Assembly (NCBI GenBank): GCA_025642065.1
Contig: JAODUP010000127.1
Location: 887,501 to 951,500 of the forward strand
Source: Paralvinella palmiformis
Lineage: Eukaryota; Annelida; Polychaeta; Terebellida; Alvinellidae
DNA: 64,000 nucleotides
Direction: 5' to 3'
The notes beneath the pieces are model-generated. The model did not search any database, was not told the origin of the DNA, and was given only the letters and a program-made list of their open reading frames with translations. Each line of letters starts with the position of its first letter. The stretch's first letter is position 1. The translations under genes were made by a program, and so were the position numbers. This document shows positions 57,021 through 64,000 of the stretch, piece by piece.

Positions 57021-58175
57021 TACACACACACACACACAACACAGTGGTCATACAAATTTTGATAATTATCATCGATATTGTTTAGTTGATTCGGAAGTTA
57101 AAACTCTTTATCTATAATAATATTTTGATTGACACAAATAACATCATCTTATGATAGTTATACCAAAACATGACATTTACGTGTACGATATGATTCTGTA
57201 TATCTATATACAGCGATTCTTATATAGTCGGAATCAGATTAATCAGACAATTTATTTGATATGAAATCAATTCATAATCGTCTAACAAGGCTTAGCTAGC
57301 GTCTTTTACGGCTACACCCTACAATTTTAGGTTGATGAACGGTTGATGATGATTGATGTTTTATGGTCACCGTTTGTGCATATAATAGACTAAATGGGCG
57401 GTGGCTGTTGATGATGATGATTGATGTTTTATGGTCACCTTTTGTGCACGTGATAGGCTAAATGGGCCGTCGCTGTTGAATGCAACTGGATGATAAAGTA
57501 CTACTGAATGTTACATGACAAATACCAAAACTGTATTGTCATTAAAAGGTGCAGAATTTGCAACGGAATATCCCCAGTTGAAATGTTTTTCTTCTGAATA
57601 TAGTCTTAAAATAATAATGTAAATCTTTGGGTCATTCAGTAAAAGAGAATTTAAATATTTTAACAATATTGTCGTCTTAAACGCGATTGTGTTGGACGTT
57701 TATGAGAATCGTTGTTATAATCAACAACAGAAATGCCAAATGGCAACGGAATTAGTTATCATTGTTATTCGGTAACCAAAAGATTATATCCGGACTTAAA
57801 GTCATCTACGTGGGGCGCTCATATGGCAAAGTGCTTAGAGTGCTGCGCCGCAAACTTCTAGTGTTTTGGTTCGAATTCCACTCGCACCTGTATTTGTAGG
57901 ATGTTTCCTCGGCTATAAAAGACTCGGGTATGACATGCGCCGATCCTAAATAACTCAAATCCACTCAATTCAAGTCAACCACGGAAATTAAATCTTATAA
58001 GAGCTTACTGCAAAAATAGGTTTATATTCAAAGGGAGAGCTAATTAAATCTGGATCACGTGATCAACATTCTAGCAGATACTGAGTGATGGATGGTGAGT
58101 AATAAGCGGATTATAGCATTAAACAACAACAACAACAACAATGGTTAAAATCTCAGGAATATGAACATCGACAAA

Positions 58176-58216
<41 letters not shown>

Positions 58217-60079
58217 GTATGTAACGTTAATAACATGTTCTCACTAGCAGGAGCCACTCAAGGGAGTTTCCTAGTTATATACCCAAAAGATGTATCTAAA
58301 ATACAATTAAATATTTGAATGATCAACATACGTAACCAACTGCGAACAGGCGAGTTAAAAAAACCCACACATTTTAACATTTCAAGAGACGACCCACTTC
58401 TAATCTCTACGGGCAACCTATTTCAGAAAGTAAGCGCTGCGACAATAAACGCACAATTACTCTATGACTTGAGCAGAGACACAGGCACCTGCAATAATAT
58501 CTGAATCGATGACCTTTGAAATTTAGGGATGGTATTACAATTGACGGGATTTCACATATATACTCAGGTGCATCACTATTGATAGATTTATAAGTTGGTA
58601 GCAAAATATTGAAATGGATGCGCTATCTATTTGGTGTCATCTCCTCGATCACTTCTGAACTCCGGACACCAAGGGAGTCGGGAACATCAGATTACGGGAA
58701 GTTCGTTTTAAGTTCGTATTACAACAAATATAAACTTGCTCATAGCCTAGCTGCACGGAACTATTTTACCCACATCTTGTTGCCGCCTTCTTGTAACCTG
58801 GGAAGGTTTACATAAGATCAATCAACAAAGAAAACACATACAAATATTGAAGAAATTAAAAACTACAGGTTGTTTGTATATCTATTTGAGCACTTCTCAT
58901 ACGTTTCCCTATATCATGCCATGCCATTGTCAATGTCCGGTTTCGTTACGACACTACAGCTTTGTATTTTCGTAATTGCGCATGCGCGAGAAAGACCAAT
59001 ACGGACACTAGCCACGGTTTCGTTTCGTAATTATCCTGAAGCTGAACCACAATCTAGGCTATGGCAAACAATCTGTATATGATTATAAACTGGTATCGTT
59101 ATTTTAATTTATTTACCAATAATTGTTCACGTCCACAGATAACAGAACATCTTTGACAAAATGAGACCGAACTAAGTCGGACTGGGGAGTTCAGGCTCAT
59201 TTTGTTCACAATCGATAGCAATTCTATGTAACAAAACCAGGCTGCGGAGCTTATTGTTCATTATGCGCTTTATTTTGTTCGCAGTGAATGGCGATCGTAT
59301 GTAACAAAATCGGACTGGAAAAATCTGTGACAGCTAGACTAGTGTAAATGACAAAACTAGACTGATCGAGAAAGCCACACCCATTTCGTGCACGGGAGAG
59401 AGAGAAAGTAATTCTTTAATCTACTTACAACGTGAATTTGTTTATATATATATATATAACATATCATAGAAGGGCATTATTTTGATTTGTGTAGGGCAGT
59501 TTAATTGTTCACAAATTTTTTTAAACTATTATTTTTGTTTTCTCTGGTTTTCATCGACTTCTGGTCAGTGTCAGTGAAGCGAGCTTCACCCTGTAAGATT
59601 TTTAAAACTTTAATACAAATAAATGCACTAAACAGGTGTGCTGATGGTCAATGAAGAAAGAAAATGCCGTCAATTTGTTGATAATTTCAGTACGGTTTTA
59701 GGTAAAAATCCATCAAACATGCAAGAGTATTAAAGGAACATAATACAAAATAAGACCGTGACATACTGCATCAAACTCAGTTACAAATGCATATATACTA
59801 AAATACAGAATTAGTCGTATTTGTTTGTGATTATATGTATTCCATAGATTAATCACATTTGTAAGAATCTAACTATGCTTTCTCGTAATTAAACTAGCCA
59901 TAAACTGCACTCAATATTTATTTACTTGACAATACATTTTTTCGTTTCAGTTTATGAGAAAACTAAACACACATAATACGAAGAAACCTGGGGTGGGGTT
60001 TTTTTTTTGGATATAAGTGATGCCACCTGTATTCATGAAACGTGGTTACTGTATATGGCAAAGATAACACAACACAACA

Positions 60080-60143
<64 letters not shown>

Positions 60144-62163
60144 AAACATACTTAATTTTACAATATACAAACTTTCCCGTGGCTTTCCAGATCCCCAAAA
60201 GAAAATAAACATCTAGATTAGCAAAGTAATAATAATACTAAACCTTTGAATTCTTGCATTAGAGAGGTCCAAAATCGGTTAGGGGGGAAGAATGGAGCTC
60301 GTATAGATAGATATACTGTGTTGATATGAAATAACATAAAATATTAATTAATATTAAGGTGTAAAATTAAACGTTTATCGAATGAGTTGTAATAGAAGCT
60401 GATAAATGTTTACATAACATCGAATACATATTACGGCATAGGTATATACACGAAATATTTATATAACATCGAATACATATTACGTCTGATGAAAGGAATG
60501 CTACACGAGATCTATTAACATAAATAAATAAATAAATATTGTTATTAAACAATTTGCTGCACACACCTGTTTCGAATTAATTCCGTGCTTACAATTGACA
60601 ATTGGTGTTTGTATTCATTTCAATTGCGCCATCTTCTGTAATAGAATCGTCGTGGTTGAAAACATGACGTCTAAAAATTGAGGTGAACGGCAAATTCCAA
60701 TTTCCATACTTATTGATTTGCAAAACCACCAATTGTTAACGTGGCCTTTTTTGTATTAAACTGGTAAAGTCCGTTTTACGATTTAGGAAGTTTCAAAAAG
60801 TTTGGAGGCGAAAAAGAAACAACACTTCGATGACCAATCATTCGGTTCAGGTGTTTATCGACGATGGTATACGAATTTATATCTTCAACAGTTCACATTT
60901 TGCTATACGAGAAGCCGCCATGTTGAATCGACGCCTGACTTCCGGTTAATAATGCAGCTTGGAAATATGCTCGTATGTGTCGGTTTTCAGGTTGGAGTTC
61001 AGGAGTTAGCATTTCGAATAAACATATAGAAAAATACGCAGAAAAAAACACGTCCTTAATAATATTGCTAAGGAAAACATTTCAGGTTGAATCAATTTTA
61101 TTTTCTAGCCATCTGATTCACGTATAAGTATACCATCAGGTTTTTAGGTACACTCACTCTATGGCGTTGCCAACTTATTTAAATAGTCGCCGAAAATATT
61201 AATTAAAATACGGTGAAGAAGTTTTCTTCGATGAATGTTAATTGTTGAACCGAAAAAAATGTTTGTCAATATTTATAAACGCATAAAGCAATAAGAGTTC
61301 CACTGCCGCTCGCGATACATCAAACCATAGTTACGTCATCAGCGAAAAAAATTGAATATTATTTCAATCGATTAACACCATAATTTTGGAAAGCTGACAG
61401 AAATCTGAAATATAAAATAACTGGATGGTATTTAACGTTTTAATTAATCAATCAACGAATAACATATTTACCATTTCTTGTCGTCACCTCGTTTAGGTAT
61501 CTGTCGGTACACTTATTACGCGATATATTATAGATCCTTATACTTATAAGTATTAGAAACATCTACAGCATCATCATAAAGTCGTTTGTCATTCATTCAC
61601 GGGTTCTCTGAATTAAAAAAAGGGTAGCTTTAATCTACATATCATAGGACACAACAATATACCTGTTTTTGTTTTCTATTCGTGTCCCATCCGTTTATAA
61701 TAATAATAATAATAATTTAGCTGTTGTCATCTCGTTGTTATTTTTTTCCATTGATCCAGGTAGGACAATTATGAATTGGCACGTCCACGGTACCCTGACG
61801 TCAAACACCGGAGACGATTGTCTCGCTGTAGGCATGTTTCACGTATCGGGTCATATCTTATTCGCCGAACTCGTGCTGGCCATTCCCGTCGGCCCAAATC
61901 ACGCGCTGAGCGCCAGATGCTCGGATTCGGATCCGTTCTTCGCCGTGACCCGGGTCCGATATTACACCTATCTGCCGCTCCTGCCGCGAGAGCTACACGG
62001 CAGGGACGTCTACAAGACGCCGCTGCCCCGCAGCTGTCTCCAACAGAAGGATCTGCTCTTCTTCCTCGAAGTAACGGTGAAGGCTCTTCGCCCGGCCGAC
62101 TGCCATCCGGCCTTCTTCCGGCACATATCACCGTGGGCGTTGGTCTCCGGCCCGATTGAATAA
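50654..62163 (+). CDS. gene B: unrecognised secreted four-cysteine protein, paralogue of gene A
   Basis: Two exons, 50654-50846 and 61760-62163, joined in phase 1 across a 10.9-kb intron, give 198 aa. Residues 16-30 (KALIVSLLVVSRLGA) form a signal-peptide core after a charged 15-residue lead; a type II anchor is possible. A likely mature start is near GGHLAMSQNAS, which has an NAS sequon. The junction region SGQRFHLPGRTIMNWHVHG matches gene A at GTYFELPLHTIRKWHVKG. Core cysteines are 85, 118, 157 and 179, spaced as in gene A. Other shared spots: RDVY/DDIY, PLPRSCLQQKD/IPLSCLQDRD, and C-terminal VSGPIE/LSGPVKS. Exon 2 is strikingly GC- and CpG-rich compared with its surroundings. Family and function unknown. 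Confidence 0.82.
51465..51725. repeat. degenerate ~60-bp minisatellite
   Basis: Imperfect units contain GGCTATCGGTGAGGTATCAT and AGACAACAGTAGGTAACCTGG-like segments; four to five units are recognisable. Interrupted at 51605-51662 by a SINE fragment. Confidence 0.7.
51605..51662 (-). mobile_element. 5'-truncated SINE, family 1
   Basis: Only the 3' third of the body and its CATCATCATC tail remain. It is flanked by GGTTATCGGTGAG at 51592-51604 and 51663-51675, which may be a target duplication or two units of the host minisatellite. Confidence 0.8.
52092..52282 (+). mobile_element. full-length tRNA-derived SINE, family 1 (reference copy)
   Basis: GGGGCGCCTCCGTGGTCTAG start, A box TGGTCTAGCGG, B box GTTCGAATCTCGG, body, then CATCAATCATCATCATCAT. 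Perfect 13-bp target duplication CCTTAGACATTGC at 52079-52091 and 52283-52295. Confidence 0.93.
52295..52386. repeat. (CA)n(TA)n microsatellite
   Basis: Long CA run starting in the right-hand target duplication of the SINE, then TA. Both strands give spurious HTHTHT/CVCVCV frames. Confidence 0.95.
52774..52808. repeat. (GT)n microsatellite
   Basis: Uninterrupted GT run. Confidence 0.95.
54262..54450 (+). pseudogene. P2X7-like zinc-domain protein fragment, interrupted
   Basis: ATG then MSGSDDHFDILRYIKPYTFE, PLAKK and a short helix. There is an in-frame TAA at 54382-54384, then the same frame resumes as VDPEQQPVPPTPGPGPQQEL and EWC. FDI-PY-FEP followed by an EWC start is, from memory, how the many invertebrate proteins annotated P2X purinoceptor 7-like begin before their cysteine-rich zinc domain. 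That domain is not found intact here, although 54583-54650 has weakly similar words. Probably a dead or truncated copy. Confidence 0.4.
55144..55812 (+). pseudogene. non-LTR retrotransposon reverse transcriptase, 3' fragment
   Basis: 222-codon open frame. KVKHIMPKRHLNTLYYSLIC, PYLTYGIILWG and LHFLKLVDLYQLQVNKYV match the thumb/C-terminal part of jockey/CR1-type reverse transcriptases, ending with QHGHNTRHS and MGPQTWNLLPYDI. The catalytic FADD region and the endonuclease are absent, so it is a 5'-truncated dead copy. Homology runs from about 55160 to 55690. Confidence 0.8.
56199..56361 (-). mobile_element. tRNA-derived SINE, family 2
   Basis: Minus strand begins GGGCGCTCCGATAGTAGAGT, then GTTGTTTCGAATCC as B-box region, then the body with ACCAGCACTGAGGCTAAATA. 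Confidence 0.78.
56888..57036. repeat. CA-rich compound microsatellite
   Basis: Long CA/GA/CG-containing tract. AACACAGTGGTCA occurs twice in it (near 56968 and 57038), showing internal duplication. Confidence 0.9.
57345..57469 (-). mobile_element. two tandem truncated SINE family 1 tails
   Basis: 57345-57399 and 57409-57469 each hold TGATGATTGATGTTTTATGG through TAAATGGGC, and each is followed by a GTGGCTGTTGA-like word. They form a tandem of about 65 bp made from the 3' end of the SINE. Confidence 0.7.
57812..57977 (+). mobile_element. tRNA-derived SINE, family 2
   Basis: GGGGCGCTCATATGGCAAAG start, B box GGTTCGAATTCC, body to CTAAATAACTCAAATCCACT. Confidence 0.75.
58160..58216. repeat. 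(TTA)n microsatellite
   Basis: About 17 trinucleotide units. Confidence 0.95.
59155..59375. repeat. degenerate tandem repeat
   Basis: Three to four loose copies of a unit of about 60-90 bp containing TGTAACAAAAYCGGACTG and CATTTTGTTC. Confidence 0.5.
60080..60141. repeat. (CA)n(TA)n microsatellite
   Basis: CA run then TA run, uninterrupted. Confidence 0.95.
60412..60485. repeat. 22-bp direct repeat
   Basis: ATAACATCGAATACATATTA(CG) occurs twice, about 50 bp apart. Confidence 0.8.
61760..62163 (+). CDS. gene B exon 2: four-cysteine core and stop
   Basis: Acceptor TTCCATTGATCCAG, then GT completing Gly65 and AGG ACA ATT. 133 codons and TAA. The ATG in RTIMNW is internal, because gene A aligns across it. 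Antisense and shifted frames over this exon are shadows of its high GC. Confidence 0.88.
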
Positions 62164-62560
62164 CTACGGCGAATCGTTAGCTCCGTGTGTTTGTCGCGTT
62201 TCTCTGTGTACCTGGTCGCGAATGTGCGCGCATTTAGTTGGCGCGAACTCAATGCTATAATTGACTGATTACTGCAGTGCGGTATGATCATACAAAAAAA
62301 TCCATATACAAATTGTGCGTGCTTGCTTGTTGCGTGAATTAAGAGTGTGTGCCGCTGCCGTTGTTGTCGTTTTTGTTGGTTAAGTAATCTGCCTAAAACA
62401 GTCGGAATTATCATGACGCCAGAACGCCTTAAGTAGGTACCGAGCTCATCTGAGAATCATAACGTTCGGTATTGGTAGTGAAGGTTTGATAATGTGGTAT
62501 CGTCATCGTTTGGTGTTGGCTGAATTTTGTTTACAAACGATGATCAAGTTAATGCTAGTC

Positions 62561-62566
62561 AATAAA
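62561..62566 (+). terminator. candidate polyadenylation signal of gene B
   Basis: AATAAA in GTCAATAAACAATT, about 400 nt past the stop, just before a SINE. Confidence 0.45.
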
Positions 62567-62618
62567 CAATTATTAGTATTAATTGAAGTTTTAACGTTTT
62601 CTTCTTGAAGTGTAGAAT

Positions 62619-62883
62619 CGCCTCTATATGGCTTAGTGGGCAAGAGCGAGTGAATTTCTTACTCATGGTCATGCTGTGAGGGAGGTCGGAGGTTCGAATC
62701 CCGCCCGTCGCATTATAGTAGGAGGAGTTTTTCATCCAACCAGGGAACTGACAAGGTTTTTTTTAAAGGTGAAACAATAAATTTCAGACCATATGCATCT
62801 TCCTCATTTGAGGTAGCTAAGTCACGTAAAATAACTCCCATTTCGGCTATTATTATTATTGTTATTATTATTATTATTATTGA
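62619..62883 (+). mobile_element. tRNA-derived SINE, family 3
   Basis: Perfect A box TGGCTTAGTGG at 62629-62639 and B box GGTTCGAATCC at 62691-62701. The 62-bp spacing suggests a Leu/Ser-type (long variable arm) tRNA parent. About 160 bp of body follow, then an (ATT)n tail at about 62847-62881. It is not a functional tRNA: the acceptor stem does not close. Confidence 0.7.
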
Positions 62884-62927
62884 TGCAGAATGAAAATAAA
62901 ACCAATCAAAGCAACAACATTGAAACA

Positions 62928-62998
62928 AGTGCACACACACTCTCACGCGCGCGCTCACACACAGGCGCTCACACACACACGCTCATACACACACACAC

Positions 62999-63031
<33 letters not shown>
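62928..63031. repeat. CA-rich and (TA)n compound microsatellite
   Basis: CA/CG-containing tract followed by a TA run. Confidence 0.9.
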
Positions 63032-63032
<1 letters not shown>

Positions 63033-64000
63033 TTATATCATTATAATCATATTTATTAATATCAACAATACTGCCAACTGATAATCAATGAAAGAGGACC
63101 TAGAAAAACTTTAAATTGCCACTAGAACAAGTTAAATGAAGAATAAATTCTATATATACTTTTAAACAGCAAAACTGCACACATATAATTTGTTAACATA
63201 AGTAATATTTCAGCACATTTTCCAATAACATTTTACGATAGATAACATTTTAAAACAGATTTCTTGTAAACAGATTGTTTATAAATCTGCATATGTCAAA
63301 GATAGCTGTCATTCGAATTGCTGAGAATTTAGTGGAAAGAAAGTATATCCGTATTATACTACATTCGTTCTTGGAGCCAAACTAATCACACACAATATTG
63401 TTAGATTAATATAGGGAGATATACCTGAGGGTGGTGTGGTATGTTTGAAAAATACATATAATTGTCGCTAATTAAACTAAATCACCAGACTTACACTTAT
63501 TACACTTGTAGAGTATTGAAACTGGCCTAAAAGAACTGAAAACTAAAACAGAAATTAATCAGATTTTATTAAATAATTACTATGTAGTAAGAACTCAATA
63601 TTGTCCATGTTAATTGATTGTATAATTAAAAGAAATGCTTAATTATTTTAATGATTTATGCAACGCCTGTTACTGATAAAGTTTTAATCTGAATTGTCGC
63701 GATACGATCTGTACGAGCCACATAATTGTACATTTAAACTGATAATCAGGCAAAGTTTAATCATTTCGGCCACCCCCCAAAATGGGACACTGCTAACTTA
63801 ATTTATTTTACATTGAGCTAAATTATTCACCTCTTATCTTACAATTTTACTATTTCACTGTCTCTTAGGTCAATGGTCTAATCATTCAAATCTAATTCCA
63901 TCTTGACTTAACAAACTCACTGTTAATTGTCCTCGTTTGGTCGCATCTCCACCATTTTCAGTTGGTATGCCGTAGATCTAAGACAGGTAAGTTAACTTCT
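63032..64000. other. right-hand flank
   Basis: AT-rich, with no ORF, repeat family or RNA gene recognised. Confidence 0.5.

Larger units (their letters stand above)
50847..61759 (+). other. gene B intron
   Basis: 10.9 kb with no exon of gene B recognised. It is a repeat sink: a minisatellite with a SINE fragment (51465-51725), SINEs (52092-52282, 56199-56361, 57812-57977), CA tracts, a broken P2X7-like fragment (54262-54450), a reverse-transcriptase fragment (55144-55812) and (AAT)n/(AAC)n tracts (56395-56510). Small open frames elsewhere have no motif. Confidence 0.6.

Noticed and set aside
56743..57085. Cysteine/valine- and threonine/histidine-rich ORFs
   Set aside because: Pure translation of CA/GT microsatellites. 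The same applies to open frames at 52240-52519, 60007-60216 and 62859-63081.
61769..62414. Arginine-rich ORFs of 120-134 codons on both strands over gene B exon 2
   Set aside because: Shadows caused by high GC. The frame with homology to gene A, four spaced cysteines and a proper acceptor is the real one.
62620..62715. Functional tRNA gene
   Set aside because: Pol III boxes are perfect, but the acceptor and anticodon stems do not form and a SINE-like body with ATT tail follows.
1..64000. CRISPR arrays, bacterial operons or prophage
   Set aside because: Spliced animal genes throughout. The tandem repeats seen have no constant-repeat, unique-spacer structure.

Overview
The window is animal nuclear DNA. 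It is AT-rich, its genes are split by GT-AG introns, and it is full of microsatellites, tRNA-derived SINEs and short inverted-repeat (MITE-like) elements. Protein content (RUFY, TFAM and carboxypeptidase E orthologues, plus a pair of unrecognised secreted proteins) and the repeat style suggest a lophotrochozoan, most likely a marine mollusc. That placement is inference: nothing in the window identifies a species.

Layout from left to right. (1) Positions 1-5300 hold the 3' end of a plus-strand RUFY1/2-type gene: the last two coding exons, encoding the FYVE zinc finger, and a long 3' UTR. (2) Positions 8705-24073 hold a complete minus-strand TFAM gene of seven coding exons. Joined, they are in frame throughout (945 nt, 314 aa): two HMG boxes followed by an unusual histone-H1-like lysine-rich tail. 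(3) Positions 25389-38437 hold a complete plus-strand carboxypeptidase E gene of nine exons (1440 nt, 479 aa), head-to-head with TFAM about 1.3 kb away. (4) Positions 44400-47825 (minus, gene A) and 50654-62163 (plus, gene B) hold two divergent genes, each of two exons. They encode diverged paralogues of a secreted protein of about 200 aa with four equally spaced cysteines and an intron at the same place and phase. I do not recognise the family. Each has a TATA box, and the CpG-rich interval between them is about 2.8 kb. This pair is the most interesting object in the window.

The rest is introns and intergenic DNA. It contains at least three tRNA-derived SINE families, several with clear 13-14 bp target-site duplications; a piggyBac-like TTAA element; a hAT-like MITE with an imperfect 8-bp duplication; a third inverted-repeat element; CAGGGT-ended elements, one with a nested SINE and a decayed ORF; a 3' fragment of a non-LTR retrotransposon reverse transcriptase; and a broken P2X7-like zinc-domain fragment.

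The three conserved genes do unrelated jobs: endosomal trafficking, mitochondrial DNA maintenance and neuropeptide processing. There is no sign of an operon or shared pathway. The A/B pair looks like a local inverted duplication of a secreted ligand-like gene. Exon boundaries are my reading of splice sites, checked by reading-frame continuity; there is no transcript evidence.
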